DNA of 64,000 nucleotides from Methylocystis sp. MJC1 (GTDB taxonomy: Bacteria > Pseudomonadota > Alphaproteobacteria > Rhizobiales > Beijerinckiaceae): positions 3,441,001 to 3,505,000 of the forward strand of contig NZ_CP107558.1 of the NCBI RefSeq assembly GCF_026427715.1, given 5' to 3'. The translations under genes and the position numbers were made by a program. Under the pieces are notes generated by a model, which worked only from the letters and a program-made list of their open reading frames with translations, was not told the origin of the DNA and did no database searches. Shown piece after piece: positions 34,868-42,877 of this stretch; positions within the stretch are counted from its first letter, which is position 1, and every line of letters begins with the position of its first letter.

Positions 34868-36106
34868 ATGGCGGCTTCGCGAAGGGGAGAGGCAGGGCGC
34901 CGCGTCGTCGTCTCCGGCATGGGCGTGGTTTGCGCCTCCGGCGTCGGCGCGCGCAAGCTGTGGGAGGCAGCGCGCGACGGCGTCGCCCAGATTCGCGAGC
35001 TCAAGACCGAGCGTCCCTATGACGGGCGCATCAAGATCGCCGCGCAAGTGCCGGATTTCGACCCGGCCGCCTATATCGAGGCGAACGTCCTCCCCTTCTG
35101 CGATCCCTTCACGCAATTCGCTGTCGTCGCCGCCGACGAAGCGATGGCGCAGGCGGGCTTCGGCCGCAAGGATATCGCCGGGCCACGCACGGCCGTGATC
35201 ATGGGCTCCGGCATCGGCGGCATGACCACGATCGAGGACGGCATCTACAAATATTACGTCGAGCACACGCGGCCCGAGACATTGAGCGTGCCCAAGCTCA
35301 TCCCGAGCGCCATGCCGACGACGCTTAGCGCCCGCTTCTCGGCGCTGGGGCCGACTTTTGCGGTCGGCAGCGCCTGTTCTTCGGCAAGCCAGTCCATCGG
35401 TCTCGGCCTGCAGATGATCCGCTCCGGCATGGTGGACAAGGCGATTGTCGGCGGCGCCGAAGCCTGCGTCATCAACGCCACCATCCGCGCCTGGGAAGGC
35501 CTGCGGGTGATGACGCCGAATTTCTGCCGCCCCTTCTCCATGGGCCGCAACGGCATGTCGCTCGGCGAAGGAGCCGCCGTCTTTATTCTGGAGACGGCAG
35601 AGTCGGCGCGCGCGCGCGGGCACGAGCCGCTGTGCGAGCTTACGGGCTATGGCACGACGAGCGACGCCAAGGACCCTGTGCGGCCGGATCTCGACGGCGC
35701 CGCCAACTGCATCGCCGCGGCGCTGGAAGACGCGGGGCTGGCGCCGCGCGACATTCACTACATCAACGCGCATGGCACGGCGACGCACGCCAATGACATC
35801 ACCGAGTCGGAAGCGATCCTGCGCGTTTTCGGCGACGATTATGGGCGCGAGGTTCCCGTATCCTCCACCAAGCCCATTCACGGCCATGCGCTTGGCGCGG
35901 GCGGCGGGCTCGAGCTGGCGATCACGATCGAAGCGCTGCGCGAGCAGATCGCGCCGCCGACGATTAACTTCCTCGAATTCGACGCGCGCTGCCCGATCGA
36001 CGCCGTGCCCAATGTCGCGCGCCTGCACAAGATCGACGCGGCGATGTCAAATTCGTTCGCCTTTGGTGGAATCAACGCCGTGCTGATCGTGCGCCATGCA
36101 GCCTGA
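34868..36106 (+). CDS. Beta-ketoacyl-ACP synthase, KAS I/II-like
   Basis: A 412-residue condensing enzyme of the FabF/FabB type. The catalytic triad is complete: Cys170 in VGSACSSASQSIG, His302 in NAHGTATHAND and His338 in KPIHGHALGAGGG, with Lys335 nearby. The N-terminal VVVSGMGVVCASGVGA is also typical. It would elongate an acyl chain on the preceding ACP with malonyl units. It is a single ketosynthase with no chain-length-factor partner, unlike aryl-polyene or aromatic polyketide systems. The next gene starts inside its 3' end (11-base overlap). Confidence 0.9.
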   Translation: MAASRRGEAGRRVVVSGMGVVCASGVGARKLWEAARDGVAQIRELKTERPYDGRIKIAAQVPDFDPAAYIEANVLPFCDPFTQFAVVAADEAMAQAGFGRKDIAGPRTAVIMGSGIGGMTTIEDGIYKYYVEHTRPETLSVPKLIPSAMPTTLSARFSALGPTFAVGSACSSASQSIGLGLQMIRSGMVDKAIVGGAEACVINATIRAWEGLRVMTPNFCRPFSMGRNGMSLGEGAAVFILETAESARARGHEPLCELTGYGTTSDAKDPVRPDLDGAANCIAAALEDAGLAPRDIHYINAHGTATHANDITESEAILRVFGDDYGREVPVSSTKPIHGHALGAGGGLELAITIEALREQIAPPTINFLEFDARCPIDAVPNVARLHKIDAAMSNSFAFGGINAVLIVRHAA

Positions 36107-36491
36107 CGCTACGGCGATCCTCGGGCCGTTCCGCCTGTGCGTCGATCCCGAGCGCGCCGAGGCCTATGCGCGTGAGACCGGCGGCGACGGCAAGATCGTG
36201 CCGCTGTCCTTTCCGGCGGTCTGGCTGATGGAGCCCACGCTGTTCGCGCCGGTGCGCGAGATTTGCGCGGCGCTCGACGTGGTGCCGGTTCACGAGTCGC
36301 AGAGCTTCGCCTATGAAACGCCGCTCGCGATGGGCGCGCGCTATGATGTGAGCGTGTCGCTGCGACGCGAGGAAACGCCGTCGCGCCTGATCATCGACGC
36401 GACAATTTTTGCGCTGGACGGCGCAAAGATTGGAAAGAGCGAGACCATGCTTCGCCTCGTGTCGCGCGCAGGATTGGGAGCGGGATCATGA
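36096..36491 (+). CDS. Hot-dog fold dehydratase-like protein (HadA/FAS1-DH type)
   Basis: A 131-residue protein with a hot-dog-like pattern: a central helix (PAVWLMEPTLFAPVREICAALDV) and a strand set ending SRLIIDATIFALDGAKIGKSETMLRL. It has no MaoC catalytic Asp-His motif. The very next gene is a MaoC protein with that motif. The arrangement resembles heterodimeric (3R)-hydroxyacyl-ACP dehydratases such as mycobacterial HadAB, in which one subunit lacks the catalytic residues and shapes the acyl tunnel. This is an inference from size and context. It overlaps its neighbours by 11 bases upstream and 4 bases downstream. Confidence 0.68.
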   Translation: MQPDATAILGPFRLCVDPERAEAYARETGGDGKIVPLSFPAVWLMEPTLFAPVREICAALDVVPVHESQSFAYETPLAMGARYDVSVSLRREETPSRLIIDATIFALDGAKIGKSETMLRLVSRAGLGAGS

Positions 36492-36901
36492 GCCCTGCCA
36501 TCGCCGTCGGCGACAAATTGCCGGAAGTGATCATCGGCCCTTTCGACGCTGACGCGCTGTCGCGCTATGCGCAAATTTCCGGGGATGACAATCCGCTCCA
36601 TCTCGACGACGCCATCGCCGCCAAAATCGGCCTTGCGGCGCCGCCCGTGCACGGCATGAAGCTGCTTGCCGCCTTCGAGCCCATGCTCGCCAATTGGCGC
36701 GACGATCTCATGCTCGTCGGCCTTTCGGCGAAATTCATCCAGCCGGTGTTGCGCGGCGAAGCCGTGACGCTCTCGGGCCGCGTGCTGCGCGCGTCGGAGA
36801 ATGAAATCTTCGTCCGCCTCTTCGCCCATGGCGCCGCGCGCGCGCCGGGAATTATCGGCGAGGCGACGCTGCGCCCTGTCGACAGGACCTCGCTGATATG
36901 A
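36488..36901 (+). CDS. MaoC-like (R)-3-hydroxyacyl dehydratase
   Basis: A 137-residue single hot-dog domain. The hydratase-2 motif is present as YAQISGDDNPLHLDDAIAAKIG, giving the catalytic Asp33 and His38, followed by APPVHGMKL. It would dehydrate 3-hydroxyacyl-ACP in the elongation cycle of this cluster, probably as a complex with the preceding protein. Its ATG overlaps the stop of that gene by four bases. A family-1 repeat lies just after its stop and separates it from the reductase gene by 139 bases. Confidence 0.85.
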   Translation: MSPAIAVGDKLPEVIIGPFDADALSRYAQISGDDNPLHLDDAIAAKIGLAAPPVHGMKLLAAFEPMLANWRDDLMLVGLSAKFIQPVLRGEAVTLSGRVLRASENEIFVRLFAHGAARAPGIIGEATLRPVDRTSLI

Positions 36902-36914
36902 AGTTCTCACCTTA

Positions 36915-36999
36915 CCGTCATTGCGAGCGGAGCGAAGCAATCCAGAGCCGCGCCGGCTGCTCTGGATTGCTTCGTCGGCTTCGCCTCCTCGCAATGACG
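36915..36999. repeat. Palindromic repeat family 1, copy 3
   Basis: 85 bases from CCGTCATTGCGAG to CTCGCAATGACG with inner GAAGCAATCCAGAG / CTCTGGATTGCTTC arms. It interrupts the otherwise overlapping acyl-chain cluster between the MaoC and SDR genes. Confidence 0.9.
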
Positions 37000-37040
37000 C
37001 GCGTTGGCGTCTCAGGTGAGCATGAGATGGGAGCGGGTTT

Positions 37041-37835
37041 GTGACTCAGCGCCTCCTCATCACCGGCGCTTCCTCCGGCATCGGCCGGGCGCTCGCCATC
37101 GCCTATGCCAAGGACGGCGCGAGCCTCTACCTACTCGGTCGCGACGACGCGCGCTTGCAAGCGACGGCGGAAGCCTGTCGCGCGGCGGGCGCCTCAGAGG
37201 TCGAGACCCGCGTGGCGGACGTGCGTGACCGCGAAGCCATGGCGCGCATCGTTGAAGCCGCCCATGCCGCGCGGCCAATCGACATTCTTGTCGCCAACGC
37301 CGGGATCGCCACCGGGCTTTCTCCCGGACAAATTCTCGAGACGCCGGAAGCCGTGCGCGCCACTTTGGCGATCAATGTCGCGGGCGTCTTCAACACGGTG
37401 GAGCCCGCCATTCCGCCCATGGCCGGCCGCAAGCAGGGCCAGATCGCCATCGTCGGCTCCATGGCCGGCGTGCGGAGCCTGCCCTATTCGCCCGCCTATT
37501 GCGCCGCAAAGGCCAGCGTCCATATGTGGGCCGATTGTCTGCGCGGCCAGCTCGCGCCCCATGGCGTCAAGGTGAGCCTCGTCGTGCCGGGCTTCGTGAA
37601 GACGCCCATGTCGGCACGCACCAAATCCTGGCAGCCCAGCGCCATCTCCGACGCGCGCGCGGCCGAGATCATCAAGCGTGGTCTGGAGCGGCGCCGGCCC
37701 GTCATCGCCTTCCCGCAATATATGTATTACGCCTTGCGCTTCTTTTCCTTTCTGCCACCCTCGCTTGTCGACGGCGTGATGCGGCGTTTCCATGTCGTCG
37801 TGCCGGAATCCCCAGAGCGCGGCGAGGGCATGTGA
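37041..37835 (+). CDS. Short-chain dehydrogenase/reductase (ketoacyl or ketolipid reductase)
   Basis: A 264-residue classical SDR. It has the NAD(P) motif ITGASSGIG, the structural VANAG, and the catalytic Ser140, Tyr153 and Lys157 (YSPAYCAAK). Within the cluster it is the natural 3-ketoacyl-ACP reductase, but a C-terminal hydrophobic patch (AFPQYMYYALRFFSFLPPSLVDGVM) suggests membrane association, as in 3-ketosphinganine reductases. GTG start with GGGAGCGG upstream. Its stop codon overlaps the start of the next glycosyltransferase by three bases. Confidence 0.85.
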   Translation: MTQRLLITGASSGIGRALAIAYAKDGASLYLLGRDDARLQATAEACRAAGASEVETRVADVRDREAMARIVEAAHAARPIDILVANAGIATGLSPGQILETPEAVRATLAINVAGVFNTVEPAIPPMAGRKQGQIAIVGSMAGVRSLPYSPAYCAAKASVHMWADCLRGQLAPHGVKVSLVVPGFVKTPMSARTKSWQPSAISDARAAEIIKRGLERRRPVIAFPQYMYYALRFFSFLPPSLVDGVMRRFHVVVPESPERGEGM

Positions 37836-38983
37836 ATCTTGGCGTCTCTCTGAGCTGGATTGCCGCCGTCTATTGGGTCGCCGCCACCGCGCTCCTGGTC
37901 CTCTCGGTCGTCGCAACGATCCTGCAGCCGTATATTGTGGGTCGCCGCGCGCGCCGGCGCGACCAGCCGCCGGTCTCGATCGTCCTGCCGTTGAAGCTTC
38001 TGGAGGACGGCTTCGAGCGCACGCAGGAATCCGCCTTCGCGCAGCACTATCCGCGGTTCGACGTCACCGCGTCTGCTGTCGAAACCGACTCGCCCGCGGT
38101 GCGAAAAATCCGCGAGATATTTGGCCGCCACGCCGAAACGCCCACGCGCCTGCTCGCATCGACGGCGCGTTTTGCGGCGAGCCCCAAGGTCGACAATCTC
38201 TACGCGCCTTTCATGCAGGCAGAAAACGACGTGATCTTCATGAAGGACGCCAATGTCCTTTTGGAGCCGGACGCCCTCGCCGAGCATATGCGCCAGCTTG
38301 GCGACGATATCGGGCTGGTCTGCGCCATTCCCTATTGCGCTAGGCTCGAAAACTTCCCCGCCCATGTCGAGGCGGCGGTTATCAACGGCCCGCATGCGCG
38401 CATGCTGTTCCTCGCCTCTTGTCTGGGTCAGGGACATGGGGTGGGAAAGATCATGCTCTTCCGCCGCTCGGATTTCCTCCAGGCCGGCGGCTTCGAGGCC
38501 ATCTCCCATACGGTCGGTGAAGACAATGCGCTGGCAAAGGCCATGCGCCGAATCGGCCAACGTCCTGTTTTCTCTCATCGCCCGGTGCGGCAGGAACTCG
38601 GCGCGCGTTGCTTTTACGATGTTTATCAACGGCAATTGCGCTGGAGCGTCACCCGCCGCAACGATGAGCTGATCTCCTTCCTGCTGGAGCCGATCTGCCA
38701 AGCTTTTCCGTCACTTGTAGCAGGATGGCTGGCGGCGCCGCTTCTCGGCGTGGCGCCGCTCTGGGGCGTCGCCGGGACCGCGGCGCTCTGGTTCACGCTG
38801 GAAACATTGCTTTCCTTGGCGAAAGGATGGCAATTATCCTGGACGGCGCCCGCGGTTTTCATTGTCCGCGAGGCGGTCATGCTCGCAGTCTGGGTGAACG
38901 CCTGGATGACCAATCGGGTGGTCTGGGCCAACGGCAAAGTCCACGCGCGCACGGCGGCGCGGCCCGCGCCTGAAGAAGGATAA
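37832..38983 (+). CDS. Ceramide-glucosyltransferase-like enzyme (GT21/HpnI-like)
   Basis: A 383-residue membrane glycosyltransferase. One N-terminal helix (WIAAVYWVAATALLVLSVVA) is followed by a GT-A domain with the D...DxN...GED...(Q/R)xxRW pattern of ceramide glucosyltransferases: Asp139-Ala-Asn141, Gly229-Glu230-Asp231, and Arg267-x-x-Arg270-Trp271. Two or more C-terminal helices follow. Relatives transfer a sugar to ceramide or, as HpnI, to bacteriohopanetetrol. No hopanoid genes are nearby, so a product of the linked acyl cluster is the likelier acceptor. GTG start overlapping the SDR stop. Confidence 0.83.
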   Translation: MNLGVSLSWIAAVYWVAATALLVLSVVATILQPYIVGRRARRRDQPPVSIVLPLKLLEDGFERTQESAFAQHYPRFDVTASAVETDSPAVRKIREIFGRHAETPTRLLASTARFAASPKVDNLYAPFMQAENDVIFMKDANVLLEPDALAEHMRQLGDDIGLVCAIPYCARLENFPAHVEAAVINGPHARMLFLASCLGQGHGVGKIMLFRRSDFLQAGGFEAISHTVGEDNALAKAMRRIGQRPVFSHRPVRQELGARCFYDVYQRQLRWSVTRRNDELISFLLEPICQAFPSLVAGWLAAPLLGVAPLWGVAGTAALWFTLETLLSLAKGWQLSWTAPAVFIVREAVMLAVWVNAWMTNRVVWANGKVHARTAARPAPEEG

Positions 38984-38987
38984 CCCT

Positions 38988-40292
38988 TTGCTTATCGGAC
39001 TCGTCACCTTCCTCGTCGACGCCGTCGCCTATCTCTGCGCCGCCATCCTGGTCGCCATCGGGCTCGGCTATCTCGTCGTTATCGGGCGTTTCCTCTACGA
39101 CTGGCTACGCGGCGCGCGCGATCCGGAAGCGCCGGCGACGCCGGACGCCGATCTGCCGCATGTGCTGCTGCAAATCCCGGTCTTCAACGAGCCCCTGGTC
39201 ACCGAGCAATCGCTGCGCTGCGTCGCCCAGCTCGACTGGCCGAAGGACAAGCTTCGCATTCAGCTTCTCGACGACTCGACCGACGAAACGACCGCGCGCG
39301 CCGAACGCGTGGCGCAGGAGCTGCGCGCCCAGGGCGCGATCATCGACCATGTGCGCCGCACGGATCGCTCGGGCTTCAAGGCCGGCGCCTGCGCCCATGG
39401 CCTCACGCTGACGAACGAGCCCTTCATCGCCATGCTGGACGCCGATTTTCGGCCGCCGGCAAATTGGCTCAAGCGCACCGTGCCGTTGTTTCTGACGGAC
39501 GATCGCGCCGGCTTCGTGCAGTCGCGCTGCGAGTTCCAGAACTTTGAGACGAATTGGCTCACCCGCGCCCAGGGGCTCGTGCAGGATGGCCATTACATGG
39601 TCGAGCAGCGCTCGCGCGCCTTGGCCGGCTGGCTCTTCCAGTTCAACGGCACGGGCGGCATCTGGCGCCGCGCCACGGTCGAAGACGCCGGCGGCTGGTC
39701 GGATTACTCGCTTTGCGAAGACCTCGACCTCACAGTTCGCGCGGAACTGCGCGGCTGGCATGGGCTCTTTGTCTCCGAGCCGCCGATCCCCGGCCAGGTG
39801 CCGGACGGCATCCGCGATTTCCGCCGCCAGCAGCGGCGCTGGTCCAATGGCTTCGTGCAAGTCGCGCAGAAGACGATCGTGCCGATCTGGGAAGCCCCCT
39901 GGCCGCTCGTCAAGCGCGTGATGGCCATTTCGCTGATCGCCCATCAGGTCTTCTTTCCGGCGGCGGCGATCGGCGTGATTTCATTCGTGTTCGGCGCGCT
40001 GCTGCATGGATCGCTAGCGCCCTATTCCGGGCTGCTGGAGCTGATCCTGGTCATGACGGCAATGGTGGCGCTCGGCATCACCATGCCCCCCTACCTCGCC
40101 TTGAAGCGAGGCACGGTCGTGGATTTCGCCAAGACAGTCGGCTCGCTCCCGCCGCTGTTCATCTATCTGGCCTTCGCCAATGGCGCGAAGATCCTGCAGA
40201 CGCTGCGCGGCCGCAAATCGACCTTCAAACGCACGCCCAAGCAGGAGACCGCAGCGGTCGAAACCGCGCCGGCGGAGGCGGAGGCTGAATAA
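38988..40292 (+). CDS. Membrane glycosyltransferase family 2 (BcsA/CslA-like)
   Basis: A 434-residue inner-membrane GT2 enzyme. An N-terminal helix pair precedes the cytoplasmic GT-A domain with LLDDSTDETT, Asp151-Ala-Asp153 (LDADFRP), the acceptor-site CEDLDL (Glu244-Asp245) and QQRRW (Gln281...Arg284-Trp285). Three or four C-terminal helices and a Glu/Ala tail follow. The QxxRW motif is typical of processive cellulose/mannan synthase-like enzymes, but single-sugar transferases on lipids also have it. The TTG start has AAGGA at the right distance. It is the last gene of the seven-gene cluster and would add a second sugar or a short glycan. Confidence 0.85.
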   Translation: MLIGLVTFLVDAVAYLCAAILVAIGLGYLVVIGRFLYDWLRGARDPEAPATPDADLPHVLLQIPVFNEPLVTEQSLRCVAQLDWPKDKLRIQLLDDSTDETTARAERVAQELRAQGAIIDHVRRTDRSGFKAGACAHGLTLTNEPFIAMLDADFRPPANWLKRTVPLFLTDDRAGFVQSRCEFQNFETNWLTRAQGLVQDGHYMVEQRSRALAGWLFQFNGTGGIWRRATVEDAGGWSDYSLCEDLDLTVRAELRGWHGLFVSEPPIPGQVPDGIRDFRRQQRRWSNGFVQVAQKTIVPIWEAPWPLVKRVMAISLIAHQVFFPAAAIGVISFVFGALLHGSLAPYSGLLELILVMTAMVALGITMPPYLALKRGTVVDFAKTVGSLPPLFIYLAFANGAKILQTLRGRKSTFKRTPKQETAAVETAPAEAEAE

Positions 40293-40377
40293 AGAAGCGC
40301 TCTCGCGCCGGTAATTCTTTCCGAGTGACCCTGGCGCGTCCGGCGATCTAAAGCCGCCGCGCCCTACTTTTCGGCCC

Positions 40378-40821
40378 ATGACCGAGAATAAGCGTTCCTA
40401 TCATATGGTCCCGGGCTCTCTTGGACTCAGGCGCGATTTCCGCATCACGGTCGGATTGCGAGAAGGCTGGGATCCGGAGGGGCGGGTCTATGATGTCTCC
40501 GAAGCCGTCCGCACAGCGCGCAGTTGGATGCGGCGGCGCGTCGAGGCGGGCAAGCCCGCGCTCTCTGGCATGTTCACCCGCGCCGAGGTGACCTACGCCT
40601 GGCCGAAAGAAGACGGCACCGCCGGCTCCGATCGAGAGCCCGTCGCGATCTTCACCGGCGAAGCTGTGCACGCCTATCTCGGTCACCTGCCCGATGACGA
40701 CATAGAAGCCATGCTCAACGAGCTCGCCACCGAACTTGGACACGCCCTCGGGCAGGAACGCATTTACGTCGCCTTCTGCAGCCGAACATGGATTTTGAGC
40801 TGCGAGCCCGACGCCGCTTGA
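40378..40821 (+). CDS. Hypothetical soluble protein
   Basis: A 147-residue protein beginning MTENKRSYHMVPGSLGLRRDFRITVGLREGWDPEG. It has no signal peptide or membrane helix. Later segments (MFTRAEVTYAWPKEDG, EPVAIFTGEAVHAYL, IEAMLNELATELGHALGQERIYVAF) have the mixed strand-helix pattern of a compact domain, and the end GQERIYVAFCSRTWIL looks like a buried strand. I do not recognise the family. It lies 85 bases after the glycosyltransferase cluster on the same strand but does not overlap it. Confidence 0.65.
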   Translation: MTENKRSYHMVPGSLGLRRDFRITVGLREGWDPEGRVYDVSEAVRTARSWMRRRVEAGKPALSGMFTRAEVTYAWPKEDGTAGSDREPVAIFTGEAVHAYLGHLPDDDIEAMLNELATELGHALGQERIYVAFCSRTWILSCEPDAA

Positions 40822-40887
40822 AAGAGAGCCACGGCGTCCCGATATCCGGCGGGGCGCGGCCCGTGAGCCCGCCAGGCTTCCGTCTTC

Positions 40888-40925
40888 TTGCGGGACTAGA
40901 TGTTAATGTGTATAACATTCACATC
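40888..40925 (+). promoter_or_regulatory. Promoter with overlapping palindromic operator
   Basis: TTGCGG (40888-40893), a 17-base spacer and TATAAC (40911-40916) make a good sigma-70-type promoter for the DUF2852 gene. A 27-base inverted repeat, GATGTTAATGT-GTATA-ACATTCACATC (40899-40925, one mismatch), covers the spacer and -10. A repressor bound there would block RNA polymerase. Confidence 0.6.
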
Positions 40926-40965
40926 GCCGCCGGGAGACCGGAGCCGCCATCAACTGGAGCCAAAC

Positions 40966-41433
40966 ATGAGCTGCGATCGTGATTCCCGCATGTACTCCTC
41001 CGCCTGGGGGCGTCACGGAGGATGCGCGCATTGGAGGCCGTTCGAAATCGCGGCCATCGTCATCGGCTTTATGATCTTCTGGCCGATCGGTCTCGCCCTG
41101 CTGTTCCTAAAGCTATGGGGCAAGAGCTTCGGCTATGAGGGCGACCTCTTCTCCTTCGCGGCCGAGCAGGGCGCGAAAGTGCGCAGCGCCTTCGGCGATG
41201 TCTCCAAGGAGGCCTCGCGCGGCTGGGCCGGGCCCTCCTTCATGCGTTCGACGGGCAATGTCGCCTTCGACGAATGGCGCGAGGGCGAACTCGCCCGTCT
41301 CGAAGAGGAGCGCCGCAAGCTCGCCGAGGCCGAGCGCGAATTTTCGGAACATATCTCCGAACTGCGCCGCGCCCGCGACCGCGATGAATTCGAAAGCTTC
41401 ATGCGCGCCCGGAACAAGGGAAGCGCGCAGTAA
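40966..41433 (+). CDS. DUF2852 membrane protein
   Basis: A 155-residue protein with a short cytoplasmic or Trp/His-rich start (MSCDRDSRMYSSAWGRHGGC), one strong hydrophobic segment (FEIAAIVIGFMIFWPIGLALLFLKLWG) and a long charged C-terminal helix that should form a coiled coil (LARLEEERRKLAEAEREFSEHI). This is the DUF2852 layout found in Rhizobiales, of unknown role. I start at 40966, with GGAG just upstream; the frame extends further upstream but across the promoter. A strong hairpin follows the stop codon. Confidence 0.8.
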   Translation: MSCDRDSRMYSSAWGRHGGCAHWRPFEIAAIVIGFMIFWPIGLALLFLKLWGKSFGYEGDLFSFAAEQGAKVRSAFGDVSKEASRGWAGPSFMRSTGNVAFDEWREGELARLEEERRKLAEAEREFSEHISELRRARDRDEFESFMRARNKGSAQ

Positions 41434-41440
41434 ATAAACT

Positions 41441-41473
41441 AAAAACTGCGGCCGGCGGAAACGCCGGCCGCAG
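41441..41473. terminator. Strong hairpin after the DUF2852 gene
   Basis: A perfect 12-base-pair stem CTGCGGCCGGCG / CGCCGGCCGCAG with a GAAA loop (41446-41473). The T run lies on the minus strand (complement of AAAAA at 41441-41445), so it would terminate leftward transcription best. For the plus-strand gene it could still act as a 3' stabiliser. Confidence 0.6.
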
Positions 41474-41568
41474 CCGTCTGGGGCAGCCGCGCCACACGCC
41501 TGGAATATCGCGCTGTTAACTAAACTTTTCGACGCCCGGTTAACGAAGACTTCGTAACCCTAGGCGGC

Positions 41569-42453
41569 ATGCTCCGCCGCGCCACACTCCTCCTGCTTCT
41601 GGTCGCCGCAACGCTTGGCGGTTGCTCCGGGCCGTTCAGACCGCAGCGGCCGGCCTGGCGCACGCACGCTGAAAACGCCTGCATCGCGCAGCGCCGCGTG
41701 CAACCGACAGAATTCATCGCTCTGGCCAATGAGCTCGAAGGCCCCGGCATTTGCGGGCTCACCAGGCCGTTCAAAGTGACCGCCCTGCAGGGCGGCGCCG
41801 TCTCCTTTAATTCCACGGCGACGCTCGACTGCCCCATGGTGGCGGAGCTCGAATCCTGGGTCGCCGACACGGTGCAGCCTGCCGCGCAGGCGCGCTTCGG
41901 CCAGCGCGTCGTGCGCATCGACTCCATGGGCTCCTACGCCTGCCGCGGCATGAACAATCAGAGCGGCGCGCAGCTTTCCGAACATTCCTTCGGCAATGCG
42001 CTCGATATCGGCGGCTTCGTGCTCGAGGACGGCCGTAAGATCACGCTGGTGAGCGATTGGTGGCGCGGCGAGGAGCAGACGCGCGCCTTCCTGATGGACG
42101 TGCATCGCGGCTCCTGCGCGCATTTTTCGACCGTGCTGTCGCCGGGTTCGAACGCCTTCCACTACAACCATATTCACGTCGATCTGGCGCAGCACGGGCG
42201 CTCCCGCACGATCTGCAAGCCCGCGCCTCAGGAGACACTGCCGCCGCCGGACCAATCGCCGCTCGTCGCCATGCGGAACGCAAGTCCCATGGCCGGCGAG
42301 GAGACGGACAATGACACGACCGGTCGCCCGCCCGCCGCAGCCTTCGAAGGCGGCGACAGCCTCGGGCCCATCAACGCGCCGGACACGCCGCTGCCGCCGC
42401 GGCGCTACGATCCGGACGAAGCCGATCTGACCTCGACAATAAGAAGAAGGTGA
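41569..42453 (+). CDS. Extensin-like lipoprotein, probable M15-type peptidoglycan peptidase fold
   Basis: A 294-residue lipoprotein (lipobox LGGC, Cys19) with the extensin-like C-terminal domain found in Rhizobiales. The conserved core has TLDCPMVAELESWV, SYACRGMNNQSGAQLSEHSFGNALDIGGF and the closing YNHIHVDLA. The spacing of His (SEHS), Asp (LDI) and His-x-His is that of the Zn ligands of LAS/M15 D,D-carboxypeptidases, so a role in peptidoglycan processing at the outer membrane is plausible. After about residue 220 comes a Pro/Asp-rich tail of low complexity. Confidence 0.85.
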   Translation: MLRRATLLLLLVAATLGGCSGPFRPQRPAWRTHAENACIAQRRVQPTEFIALANELEGPGICGLTRPFKVTALQGGAVSFNSTATLDCPMVAELESWVADTVQPAAQARFGQRVVRIDSMGSYACRGMNNQSGAQLSEHSFGNALDIGGFVLEDGRKITLVSDWWRGEEQTRAFLMDVHRGSCAHFSTVLSPGSNAFHYNHIHVDLAQHGRSRTICKPAPQETLPPPDQSPLVAMRNASPMAGEETDNDTTGRPPAAAFEGGDSLGPINAPDTPLPPRRYDPDEADLTSTIRRR

Positions 42454-42456
42454 GGA

Positions 42457-42858
42457 TTACCGACGCCCGCCTGTATTCATCAGCCTCAACACCAACCACG
42501 CCGGCACCACAAACACGGCGCCCGCCAGCACATAGCTGAAAAGCTCCTTCACCGCCCCCAAGCCCAACGACGAGATGCGGTCGATAAAAGCCTGCACGCC
42601 GTGCAGAATGTCGATCGGCCGCAACTCCAGCCACATCAGCAAGGCGCCGACGACGAGCGAGATGAAGAAAAGCCGCACCGCCACATTGAGGGGCGAGCCG
42701 CCAAGGAAATTTTCGAGCCCGTTATTCGACGCCATGTGCAAGGGTTCCGTAGTGCGTTTCGCTTCGGCCGCGCCGGGGAGGATCAAATATTCGCGCTCGA
42801 GGCGCGGCGGTTTCTTATCGAGATGGGGCCAATTGGAGAAGGGGCTCTCATCGGTCAT
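42457..42858 (-). CDS. DUF6460-like membrane protein
   Basis: A 133-residue protein. The N-terminal third is soluble; then comes NNGLENFLGGSPLNVAVRLFFISLVVGALLMWL and a second helix (LFSYVLAGAVFVVPAWLVLRLM). The GGSPL-x-V-x-x-RL motif and two-helix hairpin fit the DUF6460 family. An internal Met (MASNNGLE) could be an alternative start for a shorter form. It ends four bases after the extensin-like gene, tail to tail, and is preceded by the next minus-strand gene 19 bases away. Confidence 0.7.
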   Translation of the reverse strand: MTDESPFSNWPHLDKKPPRLEREYLILPGAAEAKRTTEPLHMASNNGLENFLGGSPLNVAVRLFFISLVVGALLMWLELRPIDILHGVQAFIDRISSLGLGAVKELFSYVLAGAVFVVPAWLVLRLMNTGGRR

Positions 42859-42877
42859 CGGCGCACGGCTCCTGCGC

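Noticed and set aside
37832..38983. Assignment of the GT21-like enzyme as HpnI (hopanoid glycosylation)
   Set aside because: The sequence type fits, but no hopanoid genes (hpnJ, hpnK, hpnH, shc) lie nearby and the surrounding genes concern acyl-chain building.
34868..40292. Sphingolipid pathway
   Set aside because: ACP, SDR and a ceramide-glucosyltransferase-like enzyme would fit, but serine palmitoyltransferase and ceramide synthase are missing and a ketosynthase with dehydratases is not needed for it. Kept only as a possibility for the acceptor lipid.
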